Source: CAXXOK01 sp963678055
GTDB taxonomy: Bacteria > Bacillota > Clostridia > Christensenellales > Aristaeellaceae
Reading direction: 5' to 3'
Assembly: GCA_963678055.1 (NCBI GenBank)
Contig: OY782679.1
Coordinates: 2,294,001 to 2,358,000, forward strand
DNA length: 64,000 nt
Shown here piece after piece: positions 51,571 to 60,363 of the stretch. Every line of letters begins with the position of its first letter. Within the stretch, counting starts at the first letter, position 1. Position numbers and translations under genes: made by a program. The notes under the pieces were generated by a model. That model was given only the letters and a program-made list of their open reading frames with translations. It did no database searches and had not been told where the DNA came from.

Positions 51571-51730
51571 TTTGGGGAGAGAGCGGCTAACGCCGCCGCC
51601 GAAGGTGCAAAACGCATAAGCTCTCAGGCAAAAGGACCCAAGCCCGACGAAACTCTGGAAAGCGTTGCTATAACGCACCGAAGAGGCAATCCACTTGCGT
51701 GGAGAAACTTTCAGGTTCCGATACAGAGGC
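51571..51730 (+). ncRNA. Tandem glycine riboswitch
   Basis: Two aptamers in a row. The first has GGGGAGAG (51574), GCCGAAGGTGCAA (51597) and CTCTCAGGCAAAAGGACC (51621). The second has ACTCTGGAAAG (51652), CACCGAAGAGGCAA (51676) and ACTTTCAGGTTCCGATACAG (51707). Both carry the conserved glycine-pocket elements, and the aptamers are joined by a short linker. In known cases glycine binding turns on the glycine cleavage genes, which follow here. Confidence 0.93.
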
Positions 51731-51757
51731 GCAAAGCATGGTATGCTTTGTGCCTTT
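51728..51757 (+). promoter_or_regulatory. Riboswitch expression-platform hairpin
   Basis: GGCGCAAAGCAT / ATGCTTTGTGCC (one G-T pair) with a 3-nt loop, followed by TTTATC. The left arm begins inside the end of the second aptamer (ACAGAGGC), so aptamer folding and hairpin formation may exclude each other. The T run is short, so termination would be modest. Confidence 0.65.
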
Positions 51758-51782
51758 ATCATTATCTGAAGGGAGCGTATTC

Positions 51783-52868
<1,086 letters not shown>

Positions 52869-52880
52869 GAGGAAATTCAC

Positions 52881-53258
52881 ATGGAAATTAAACAGGGTTT
52901 ATGGTATGCCAAAACACACGAATGGGTAGAGTTCATCAATGATACGACGGCCCGCGTCGGCCTGTCCGATTATGCACAGCACGAGCTGGGCGATCTGGTA
53001 TTTGTCAACCTTCCGCAGGCGGGCGATACCCTGACCATCGGAAAGCTGTTCTGCGACGTTGAAAGCGTCAAAGCAGTCAGCGATATTTACGCGCCGGTGG
53101 ACGGTACGGTGGCGGAAGTAAACGATACGCTGTTGGACGCGCCGGAGACCATTAACCAGTCGCCTTATGGAGCATGGCTTGCCAAGGTGGAAAACATCAC
53201 CACCCGTGGCGAGCTGATGGATGCGGATGCCTACGCCGCCTACTGTGAAACGCTGTAA
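52881..53258 (+). CDS. gcvH: Glycine cleavage system H protein
   Basis: A 125-residue lipoyl carrier. LFCDVESVKAVSDIYAPVDG contains the lipoylated lysine (about residue 64) in the usual ESVKA context, and TKTHEWVEF-like KTHEWVEFIND opens the fold. It shuttles the aminomethyl group between GcvP and GcvT. It is 12 bp after gcvT with AGGAGG before the ATG. The lipoate ligase at the end of the operon could supply the lipoyl group. Confidence 0.96.
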   Translation: MEIKQGLWYAKTHEWVEFINDTTARVGLSDYAQHELGDLVFVNLPQAGDTLTIGKLFCDVESVKAVSDIYAPVDGTVAEVNDTLLDAPETINQSPYGAWLAKVENITTRGELMDADAYAAYCETL

Positions 53259-53270
53259 GTGAGGAAACAA

Positions 53271-54590
53271 ATGAGTCAATATCATCCGCATACGCCGGCT
53301 GAAACGCAGGATATGCTCAAGTTTCTGGGGCTTTCGTCGCTGGACGAACTGTTTCAGGATGTGCCCGAGAGCGTACGCCACAGTGTGCCACCGGACAGCA
53401 AACCCGGCCTGACCCAAATGGAAACGCTGCAAGCCATGCAAGCGCTGGCAGCGCAGAACACCCCCTATCGCCTGACTTTACGCGGCGCGGGCTGCTACGA
53501 TCATTTTATCCCGCCCATCGTGCCGCAGCTGGCAGGGAAAAAGGAGTTCTTATCGGCCTACACGCCCTATCAGGCGGAGCTTTCCCAGGGCGTGCTGCAG
53601 GCGATTTTTGAATACCAGACGCTGATTGCCGAACTGACCGGCATGGATGCCAGCAACGCGGGTGTGTACGATTTTGCTACCGCCGCTGCCGAGGCCGCCG
53701 TGATGTGCCGGGATCGGGGCCGCAGTGTTGCGCTGGTATCCCAAGCCGCACACCCCGATACCCTGGCCGTGATGAACACCTACGGTTTTGGCACCGATAC
53801 CCAGGTGCGCACCGTCCCCCTGAAGGACGGCCGTACGGATATGGACGCGCTGAAAGAACTACTCACCGAAGATGTAGCCAGCCTTACCATTCAGCAGCCG
53901 AACCACTTCGGCCAGCTGGAGGATGTACCCGCGCTGTTTCAGGCCGCCAAGGCCGCCGGGGTTAAGTGCATCCTCGTAGCCAATCCACTGGCGCTTGCGG
54001 TGCTGCCAAGCGGTGCGGAAGTTGGCGCGGATATCGTCTGCGGCGATGTGCAGCCATTTGGCCTGCCCATGATGTACGGCGGACCACATGCAGGCTTCAT
54101 GGCCTGTACCAAGGCACTGGTACGCAGGCTGCCGGGCCGCATTGCCGGACAAACGACCGATGCAGACGGCAACCGCGCTTTCGTGCTCACCTTGCAGGCG
54201 CGCGAGCAGCACATCCGCCGGGAAAAAGCGTCCTCCAACATCTGCACCAACCACGCGCACTCCGCGCTGACAGCATCCATCTACCTGACCTATATGGGTT
54301 TACAGGGCATCACTGATGTGGCCAACAGCTGTGTAAGCAAAGCACACTATTTTGCCGGAGAACTAAGCAAAATCAGCGGTGTAAGCCTGCGCTACAGCGG
54401 TGAATTTTTCCACGAGTTTGTGACCGATTTGCCCGATCCCACAGCCGTGGAAACCGCGCTGCATGAGCGCGGCATCTTAAGCGGCCTGCCCGTCAGCAAT
54501 GGTATGCTGTGGGCGGTAACCGAAAAGGCAAGCAAAGCGCAACTGGATGAAGTCGTCAGTCTGGTACGGGAGGTAGTCCAAGGTGAATAA
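53271..54590 (+). CDS. gcvPA: Glycine dehydrogenase (decarboxylating) subunit 1
   Basis: A 439-residue subunit corresponding to the N-terminal half of GcvP. SSLDELFQDVPESVR, LRGAGCYDHFIPPIVPQL and EASNAGVYD-like MDASNAGVYDFATAAAEA match the family, as does YGGPHAGFMACTKALVRRLPGR. I chose the ATG at 53271 with GAGG six bases upstream; a GTG right after the gcvH stop would add four residues but is part of the ribosome site. It works with GcvPB as a PLP enzyme. Confidence 0.95.
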   Translation: MSQYHPHTPAETQDMLKFLGLSSLDELFQDVPESVRHSVPPDSKPGLTQMETLQAMQALAAQNTPYRLTLRGAGCYDHFIPPIVPQLAGKKEFLSAYTPYQAELSQGVLQAIFEYQTLIAELTGMDASNAGVYDFATAAAEAAVMCRDRGRSVALVSQAAHPDTLAVMNTYGFGTDTQVRTVPLKDGRTDMDALKELLTEDVASLTIQQPNHFGQLEDVPALFQAAKAAGVKCILVANPLALAVLPSGAEVGADIVCGDVQPFGLPMMYGGPHAGFMACTKALVRRLPGRIAGQTTDADGNRAFVLTLQAREQHIRREKASSNICTNHAHSALTASIYLTYMGLQGITDVANSCVSKAHYFAGELSKISGVSLRYSGEFFHEFVTDLPDPTAVETALHERGILSGLPVSNGMLWAVTEKASKAQLDEVVSLVREVVQGE

Positions 54591-55986
54591 GGAAAGCATG
54601 CTGAGCTTTGAAAAAAGTCAACCGGGACGCGGTACACAGGTCATTCCCGCCGCAGATGTACCCGCCTACACCCTGCCCATCCGCCGCGCGACCCCGCCGA
54701 CACTGCCAGAAATGGCCGAGTGCGATGTAGACCGCCATTATACCGAGCTGGCGCACAAAACCTTCGGCGTCAACTGCGGCTTTTACCCGCTGGGCAGCTG
54801 TACCATGAAATACAATCCCGCTGTGAACGAAGCCGCCGCCGCGTTGCCGGGTTTTGCCAATGTCCACCCCCTTGCACCGGCCTATGCCGTGCAGGGCGCA
54901 ACTGCCATGATGGCCGAGTTGCGGGATGCACTCTGCCGCGTTGCAGGAATGGATGCATTCACCCTGCAGCCTGCTGCCGGTGCACACGGAGAATTTGCGG
55001 GGCTGCTGTTTATCAAAAAGTATTTTGAAGCACGCGGCGAAACCAAACGCAACAAGATTATCGTACCCGACAGCGCTCATGGCACCAACCCGGCCAGCGC
55101 TGCTATGGCAGGCTTTGAGGTCATCAGCGTGAAAAGCTGCGCCGATGGCCGCGTAGACCCGGATGATCTGCATTCCCTGCTTTCGGACGAGATTGCCGGG
55201 ATGATGATGACCAACCCCAATACCCTGGGTTTGTTTGAAACCGATATCCTCTGCATTACCGATATGATTCACAACGCCGGCGGGCTGATGTACTATGACG
55301 GTGCTAACCTCAACGCCATTATGGGCACAGCAAGGCCTGGCGATATGGGCTTTGATGTGGTACACTTAAACCTGCATAAAACGTTTTCCACGCCCCACGG
55401 CGGCGGCGGTCCGGGCGCAGGCCCTGTAGGCGTAAAAGCCTGCCTGGCTCCTTTCCTGCCCGAATCGGACGGCTCGGATCTCAAGCTGAAAGCCTTCCAT
55501 GGCAACTTCGGCGTGATGGTGCGAGCGCTCAGCTACATTCAATTCCTGGGCGACGCGGGACTGAAAAGCGTATCCCAGCACGCCGTGCTCAACGCCAATT
55601 ACCTGAAACGGCGGCTGACCCAGGCGGGGTATACAGCGGTATCGGACCGGCTGTGCATGCACGAGTTTGTCCTGACGCTCGCCCCCCAGAAACAGCAGTA
55701 CGGCGTACGCGCGCTGGACACCGCCAAGCGGCTGATTGACTACGACATCCACCCGCCCACGATGTACTTCCCGCTGATCGTGGATGAAGCGCTGATGTTT
55801 GAGCCGACAGAAACCGAAAGCAAGGAAACGCTGGACCATGCCGCAGATGTGATGACCCGCATCCTGCATGAAATTGAGTCCGACCCGCAGTCCCTGCACA
55901 CTGCCCCGCACGATGCTGTGATCGGCAGACCCGACGAGGTGCTGGCCGCTCGCAAGCCCATCCTGCGCTGGACACAAACAGACTGA
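54583..55986 (+). CDS. gcvPB: Glycine dehydrogenase (decarboxylating) subunit 2
   Basis: A 467-residue PLP-binding subunit. Key stretches are NPLGSCTMKYNP-like YPLGSCTMKYNPAVNE, LNLHKTFSTPHGGGGPGAGP with the PLP lysine (HKTF) and PDSAHGTNPASAAMAGF. The GTG at 54583 overlaps gcvPA by 8 bp and has GGGAGG nine bases upstream; an ATG at 54598 is also possible. With GcvPA it decarboxylates glycine and loads GcvH. No lipoamide dehydrogenase (L protein) gene is in the window. Confidence 0.95.
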   Translation: MNKESMLSFEKSQPGRGTQVIPAADVPAYTLPIRRATPPTLPEMAECDVDRHYTELAHKTFGVNCGFYPLGSCTMKYNPAVNEAAAALPGFANVHPLAPAYAVQGATAMMAELRDALCRVAGMDAFTLQPAAGAHGEFAGLLFIKKYFEARGETKRNKIIVPDSAHGTNPASAAMAGFEVISVKSCADGRVDPDDLHSLLSDEIAGMMMTNPNTLGLFETDILCITDMIHNAGGLMYYDGANLNAIMGTARPGDMGFDVVHLNLHKTFSTPHGGGGPGAGPVGVKACLAPFLPESDGSDLKLKAFHGNFGVMVRALSYIQFLGDAGLKSVSQHAVLNANYLKRRLTQAGYTAVSDRLCMHEFVLTLAPQKQQYGVRALDTAKRLIDYDIHPPTMYFPLIVDEALMFEPTETESKETLDHAADVMTRILHEIESDPQSLHTAPHDAVIGRPDEVLAARKPILRWTQTD

Positions 55987-56005
55987 ATAACCGAGGTTAA
56001 AGCAC

Positions 56006-57064
56006 ATGATCAGACGCACTGCCTGTATCATCGCCAGAGGCACTGACCCGTACCGCAACCTTGCCATTGAAAAACAGCTTCTGGATACGCTGCCTGAAGA
56101 GACAGCGATCCTTTACTTATGGCAAAACGCACATACCATCGTTTGCGGGCGCAACCAAAACCCCTGGTATGAGTGCCGCGTGAAGGATTTTATGGCCGAC
56201 GGCGGCAAAATCGCCCGGCGGCTCAGCGGCGGCGGTGCCGTATACCACGATATGGGCAACCTGAATTTTACCTTCCTATTGCCTAAGTCTGATTTTAATA
56301 TCCCCAGACAGCTGTCCGTCATCCAGGCGGCAGTTGCCAGCTTTGGCCTCCAGGCCGTACAATCCGGCCGTAACGATTTGCAAATCGGCGAACGGAAGTT
56401 TTCCGGTAACGCCTTTTATACCTCCGGGCAGAACTCCTATCACCACGGCACCATCCTAGTGGATGCCGACATGAGCGTGATGGGGCGTTTCCTGACCGCA
56501 GACGAAAAAAAACTGCAACATCGCGGCGTTAAAAGCGTAGCCGCCCGCGTTGTCAACCTCAAATCCATTGCACCGGATATGAGCATCGACGCGCTGGAAG
56601 CAGCGCTGTTCAAAGCCTTTGCCAAGGTGTACGGCCATGCGCCGACCATTTTAGATGAAAAAATGATGGATCAGCCGACCATCTCAAAGCTGACCGACCA
56701 GTACCGCAGCGCCACATGGATTTTCCCCCGCGAAGTCCCTTACACCTTTGCGGTGAAGGAGCGCTTCCCCTGGGGCGGTATCAACGTCAACCTGCTGATT
56801 GAAGATGGCATGATACGCGATGCGAAGTTCTTCACCGATGCGATGGACGCGGGGCTGTTCTCGGTGCTGGAACAATCGTTGGTCGGGTCACCGTCGCTGG
56901 TGTCCTCAATCACCGCAAGGCTGAAACAAAAGCAGGACATGATCAAGGACGAACACCTAAAGCAAGTCGTAAGCGACATCACCTCGCTGATTTGCAGCCA
57001 CATACGAACAGGCGACCGTGGCGCGTACCAAAAGGTGGACGAAACCACCACCCCAGAGAAATAA
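56006..57064 (+). CDS. lplA: Lipoate-protein ligase A
   Basis: A 352-residue enzyme that activates lipoate with ATP and attaches it to carrier proteins. RNLAIEKQLLDTLPEETAIL, VCGRNQNPWYECR, ARRLSGGGAVYHDMGNLNFTF and GERKFSGNAFYTSGQNSYHHGTIL-type residues (positions 85-160) form the lipoyl-AMP pocket; the C-terminal accessory domain is present. It is the fifth gene of the gcv operon, 19 bp after gcvPB, which points to GcvH as its target. Confidence 0.93.
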   Translation: MIRRTACIIARGTDPYRNLAIEKQLLDTLPEETAILYLWQNAHTIVCGRNQNPWYECRVKDFMADGGKIARRLSGGGAVYHDMGNLNFTFLLPKSDFNIPRQLSVIQAAVASFGLQAVQSGRNDLQIGERKFSGNAFYTSGQNSYHHGTILVDADMSVMGRFLTADEKKLQHRGVKSVAARVVNLKSIAPDMSIDALEAALFKAFAKVYGHAPTILDEKMMDQPTISKLTDQYRSATWIFPREVPYTFAVKERFPWGGINVNLLIEDGMIRDAKFFTDAMDAGLFSVLEQSLVGSPSLVSSITARLKQKQDMIKDEHLKQVVSDITSLICSHIRTGDRGAYQKVDETTTPEK

Positions 57065-57067
57065 GAC

Positions 57068-57100
57068 AAAAAACGCTTTGTGTAAACAAAGCGTTTTTTT
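57068..57100 (+). terminator. Terminator of the glycine cleavage operon
   Basis: AAAAAACGCTTTG / CAAAGCGTTTTTT, 13 bp with a 6-nt loop and a T run, directly after the lplA stop. Confidence 0.9.
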
Positions 57101-57196
57101 CATGCGCTTCTGCAAGAAAGTCTCCCCCCATAGCGTTTGATTTGCAGCGGGATGATATACACGGCCATACCCAAATCATCCCAAGGAGGTATTTTA

Positions 57197-57940
57197 ATGA
57201 AACACACACTTCGCATTTTGGTGATCGGGCTCTGCCTGTTGATTGTAATGGGTTCCTTGGCACAGGCTGCAACCGAACCCGTATTTGAAGCATCCGTCGC
57301 ATTGGCTGAAGGAAGCGAGCCGACCCGGTTCAGCGTATTCCCAAGCGACGAACACGCTGCGGACTTCCCGGATGATCCTGCATACCAATTACAGGTCACA
57401 CCGCCGGATGGCAAGATGTATACCCTTCTCTTCCCCTCCTACGAAAGCGCCGCATCGGGTCTTGTTCCGCTGCTGCGCTTTGCCGATATGAACGAAGACG
57501 GATTTCTGGACGTGGAAGCGGTGTATATACTGGGCGCATCCAACCTGACCACCACCTATTACCTGTATGACCCCGCCGACGGGAAACTGCATTACGCTGC
57601 GGCGCTTGGCGTGCTTTCCAATGCGTTTTACGATGCGGAACTGGGCATAATCCTTTCGCAGAACAGCGATGGCGTGGCCACGCAGCACTATTCGCTGTTT
57701 GATGTCCGAGAGGGTATACCTGTGCTGACCCGCACCGCGCTGATGGATGCCACCGTACAACAGGGAGATGGCTTCGTTCTTATAACCCAGGTCAAAGCTG
57801 AGAGCACCGGTGAATTTCTGCTGGACGAAACGACCCCTTTTGACGGCGATGAATCCGCTGTGTGGAACGCGCAGTACGAGCGGATGATGCAAACACTACT
57901 GGAGGGCTACGGCGAGGATCTGACACCCCAAAATCCCTGA
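57197..57940 (+). CDS. Secreted protein of unknown function with a Ca-binding-like loop
   Basis: I do not recognise a family. The 247-residue protein has a clear signal peptide (residues 1-26, cut after AQA). The mature part starts with acidic, beta-rich sequence and contains LLRFADMNEDGFLDVEAVYI (about 102-121), a DxNxDGxxD loop as in FG-GAP/VCBS repeats or EF-hands that bind calcium. No lipobox, anchor or catalytic motif was seen. AAGGAGGT precedes the ATG at 57197. It stands alone between terminators on both sides. Confidence 0.72.
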   Translation: MKHTLRILVIGLCLLIVMGSLAQAATEPVFEASVALAEGSEPTRFSVFPSDEHAADFPDDPAYQLQVTPPDGKMYTLLFPSYESAASGLVPLLRFADMNEDGFLDVEAVYILGASNLTTTYYLYDPADGKLHYAAALGVLSNAFYDAELGIILSQNSDGVATQHYSLFDVREGIPVLTRTALMDATVQQGDGFVLITQVKAESTGEFLLDETTPFDGDESAVWNAQYERMMQTLLEGYGEDLTPQNP

Positions 57941-57960
57941 TGATTTATAACAGCGCAACA

Positions 57961-57990
57961 AAAAAGACTGCCGTTTCCGGCAGCCTTTTT
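57961..57990. terminator. Bidirectional terminator
   Basis: CTGCCG / CGGCAG with loop TTTC, extended by AAAAAG on the left and CTTTTT on the right with one mismatch. It ends the secreted-protein gene on the plus strand and gap on the minus strand. Confidence 0.8.
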
Positions 57991-58066
57991 ATTGAAACAT
58001 TCACAGTCCATCCTGGTTTGACCCCTGCACTGCTTATACCGCAGTGCGGAGATTTCGGATGGTTTC

Positions 58067-59092
58067 TTAGCCGAGTTCGGCGAAGTACTTAATCGTACGC
58101 ACCATCTGCGAGGTGTAGCTGTTTTCGTTGTCATACCAGGCAACGGTCTGCACCTGATAGGTGTCGTCGTCCAGCTGCTGAACCATGGTCTGGGTCGCAT
58201 CGAAGATGGAACCAAACTTGGTGCCGATCACATCGGAGGAGACGATCGGCTCTTCGTTGTAGCCATAGCTGGCCGAAGCGGCGGCTTTCATCGCGGCGTT
58301 GATTTTTTCAACCGTCACGTCCTTGCCCTTGACCACAGACACCAGAATGGTGGTGGAGCCGGTGCAAACGGGCACGCGCTGGGCAGAGCCGATCAGCTTG
58401 CCGTTGAGCTCGGGGATAACCAAGCCGATGGCCTTGGCGGCACCGGTGGAGTTAGGCACAATGTTCAGTGCGGCGGCGCGGGCACGGCGCAGGTCGCCTT
58501 TGCGATGCGGGCCATCCAAAATCATCTGGTCGCCGGTGTAGGCGTGGATGGTGGACATGATGCCCGACTGGATGGGGTAGTTGTTGTTAAGCACATTGGC
58601 CATGGGGGCCAGGCAGTTGGTGGTGCAGGATGCGGCCGAAATGATGGTGTCCTCTTTTGTGAGGATATCTTCATTGACGGAGAAGACAACGGTCTTCATA
58701 GCGCCGGCGGGAGCGGAGATGATAACTTTCTTGGCACCGGCGTCAATGTGCGCCTGGCTTTTTTCTTCGCTGGTGTAAAACCCTGTGCACTCCAGCACTA
58801 CGTCGATGTCCAGCTTGCCCCAGGGGCATTCTTTGGCATCTTTGAGGGCGTAAATTTTGATCTCATTACCGTCGACGATAATGGAATCATCCGTGGATTC
58901 TACGGTGTGCAGGTTCTCACCGAGTTTTCCGCAGAACGAGCCCTGTGCCGTATCATATTTCAGCAGGTGTGCCAGCATTTTCGGGCTGGTGAGGTCGTTG
59001 ATGGCGACCACTTCATATCCATCCGCTTCAAACATCTGGCGGAACGCAAGGCGGCCGATGCGGCCGAAACCATTGATTGCAACTTTGACCAT
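58067..59092 (-). CDS. gap: Glyceraldehyde-3-phosphate dehydrogenase
   Basis: A 341-residue glycolytic enzyme. VAINGFGRIGRLAFRQMFE is the NAD-binding loop; SAASCTTNCLAPMANVLN carries the catalytic Cys (about 155), followed by HAYTGDQMILDGPHRKGDLR and the His in TIHAY. Gly-rich NAD specificity (ENLTSPKM-like NDLTSPKMLAHLL) fits the catabolic enzyme. It has its own promoter with an inverted repeat over the transcription start; no pgk, tpi or cggR gene is adjacent. Confidence 0.96.
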   Translation of the reverse strand: MVKVAINGFGRIGRLAFRQMFEADGYEVVAINDLTSPKMLAHLLKYDTAQGSFCGKLGENLHTVESTDDSIIVDGNEIKIYALKDAKECPWGKLDIDVVLECTGFYTSEEKSQAHIDAGAKKVIISAPAGAMKTVVFSVNEDILTKEDTIISAASCTTNCLAPMANVLNNNYPIQSGIMSTIHAYTGDQMILDGPHRKGDLRRARAAALNIVPNSTGAAKAIGLVIPELNGKLIGSAQRVPVCTGSTTILVSVVKGKDVTVEKINAAMKAAASASYGYNEEPIVSSDVIGTKFGSIFDATQTMVQQLDDDTYQVQTVAWYDNENSYTSQMVRTIKYFAELG

Positions 59093-59125
59093 AATAGTCT
59101 CCTCCTTATATCCGGGTGCTTGTTA

Positions 59126-59143
59126 ATTGGGTGTCAACCCAAT
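59126..59143. promoter_or_regulatory. Palindrome at the gap transcription start
   Basis: ATTGGGT-GTCA-ACCCAAT is a perfect 7-bp inverted repeat. It begins two bases after the gap -10 box, so it covers the predicted start of transcription and is well placed for a repressor. The binding protein is not known. Confidence 0.55.
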
Positions 59144-59145
59144 CT

Positions 59146-59174
59146 ATTGTACTCAAAACCTGCTTACATTGCAA
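59146..59174 (-). promoter_or_regulatory. gap promoter
   Basis: On the minus strand TTGCAA (59169-59174), 17 bp, TACAAT (59146-59151). Confidence 0.68.
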
Positions 59175-59204
59175 GCCGGAAAGGCTGTTCATCCAAATTC
59201 CTCT

Positions 59205-59232
59205 TTGACAAATTCCACCCAGGCTGTATGAT
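59205..59232 (+). promoter_or_regulatory. Promoter of the AraC/GyrI regulator
   Basis: TTGACA (59205-59210), 16 bp, TATGAT (59227-59232), about 60 bp before the start codon. Confidence 0.65.
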
Positions 59233-59293
59233 ATGGAAGGGAATCCACCCTATCCGATATGTAACGCAAACCGCAAAGGAGGCCAGCCGCGTC

Positions 59294-60223
59294 ATGGATC
59301 ATGAAGAATGCAAAAACGAATACCTGCAACGCGTTCATGCCGTTGAGGATTATATTGAAACGCACCCGGAAGACACACCCGATTTGCATACATTGGCAGC
59401 ACTTGCCGGATTTTCCAAGTTTCACTTTCACCGGATCTTCAAGGCCATCACCGGCGAAACACCCCTTGCCTATATGCACCGCATCAAACTGGTACGCGCT
59501 GCCGCCTACTTGCAGCATACTCCTCATGTAGCGGTTACGAATGTCGCGCTCCATTACGGTTTCACCGACTCGTCCGTGTTTTCCCGCGCCTTTAAAGCCC
59601 ATTTCGGCCAAAGCCCGACAGCATTTCGCAGGGACAAGCGCAAGAATTGCAAAGACAATAATTCCTCTCCTGCCTATACTCAAGACATCCAAAATCTTGA
59701 GATCAGGAGGGACACCATGCATACGGAAGCTAAAAGCGTTGAACAAAAGTATCTGGATTTGAAAGTGATCTACATCCGCCATACAGGTAGCTATCAGGAA
59801 TTGTCCGCCGCCATACCGCCCGCCCTGCAAAAACTATATGAATTTGCCATGCAGGCGCAGCTGCTGGATCCACAGCAAACCTCAATTCTCTGCGCCTATC
59901 ACGACAGTCCCGACATGACTGACGAAACCAAATTGCGCACCAGCATTTGCCTATCTATCCGGCCAGATGCCAAAGTAGCTGCCAGCGGCGATATCGGAGA
60001 GATGCGTTTGCAGGGAAAGTATGCGATTGGTCATTTTGAGCTTCCCATGCATACGTATGGCTTAGCGTGGGAGTATATGTACAGCCGCTGGCTGCCGGAA
60101 AGCGGTATGCAGCCGCGCGACACCTTTCCTTTCGAAGTGTATGTCAGCGATCCATCGCAGAATCCTGGTGGAAAGCAGTTGCTGGATATCTGCATACCCA
60201 TTGAACCGCTGGGTCAGATATAG
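59294..60223 (+). CDS. AraC-family regulator fused to a GyrI-like ligand-binding domain
   Basis: A 309-residue protein. The N-terminal AraC domain (about 10-112) has two helix-turn-helix motifs (LHTLAALAGFSKFHFHRIFK and VTNVALHYGFTDSSVFSRAF). A GyrI/SOUL-like effector-binding domain follows (about 135-305, VIYIRHTGSYQELSAAIPPA and YAIGHFELPMHTYGLAWEYM). This arrangement is like Rob and BacR-type drug-responsive activators and is common in Firmicutes. I chose the ATG at 59294; the frame is open far upstream, but that part runs antisense through gap. Targets are unknown; it may control its own promoter. Confidence 0.88.
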   Translation: MDHEECKNEYLQRVHAVEDYIETHPEDTPDLHTLAALAGFSKFHFHRIFKAITGETPLAYMHRIKLVRAAAYLQHTPHVAVTNVALHYGFTDSSVFSRAFKAHFGQSPTAFRRDKRKNCKDNNSSPAYTQDIQNLEIRRDTMHTEAKSVEQKYLDLKVIYIRHTGSYQELSAAIPPALQKLYEFAMQAQLLDPQQTSILCAYHDSPDMTDETKLRTSICLSIRPDAKVAASGDIGEMRLQGKYAIGHFELPMHTYGLAWEYMYSRWLPESGMQPRDTFPFEVYVSDPSQNPGGKQLLDICIPIEPLGQI

Positions 60224-60241
60224 CAAAAACAAAACTCACTG

Positions 60242-60274
60242 CCCGATACGTTTAACAAAACGTATCGGGTTTTT
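60242..60274 (+). terminator. Terminator after the AraC/GyrI gene
   Basis: CCCGATACGTTT / AAACGTATCGGG, 12 bp with a 4-nt loop, followed by TTTTT. Confidence 0.88.
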
Positions 60275-60288
60275 CATACTGCACGGCC

Positions 60289-60317
60289 TTGTAAAGGCAA
60301 ACCATGTCATCTATACT
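60289..60317 (+). promoter_or_regulatory. Promoter of the GpsA-like gene
   Basis: TTGTAA (60289-60294), 17 bp, TATACT (60312-60317), about 45 bp before the TTG start. Confidence 0.6.
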
Positions 60318-60363
60318 GAGCTTTACAAGAATCCGGGAATGTAAGCGAAGGGAGTACGGCACA

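Noticed and set aside
53966..55132. Short overlapping frames inside gcvPA and gcvPB in other phases
   Set aside because: They lack ribosome sites and resemble no family; the main frame encodes clear glycine decarboxylase subunits.
58027..58047. Hairpin GCACTGC / GCAGTGC between gap and the secreted-protein gene
   Set aside because: It has no T run on either strand; the nearby bidirectional terminator at 57961-57990 explains transcription end better.
58505..59293. A 263-codon upstream extension of the AraC/GyrI frame
   Set aside because: It runs antisense through gap and its promoter; the real protein starts at the ATG at 59294 with AAAGGAGG and a promoter in front.
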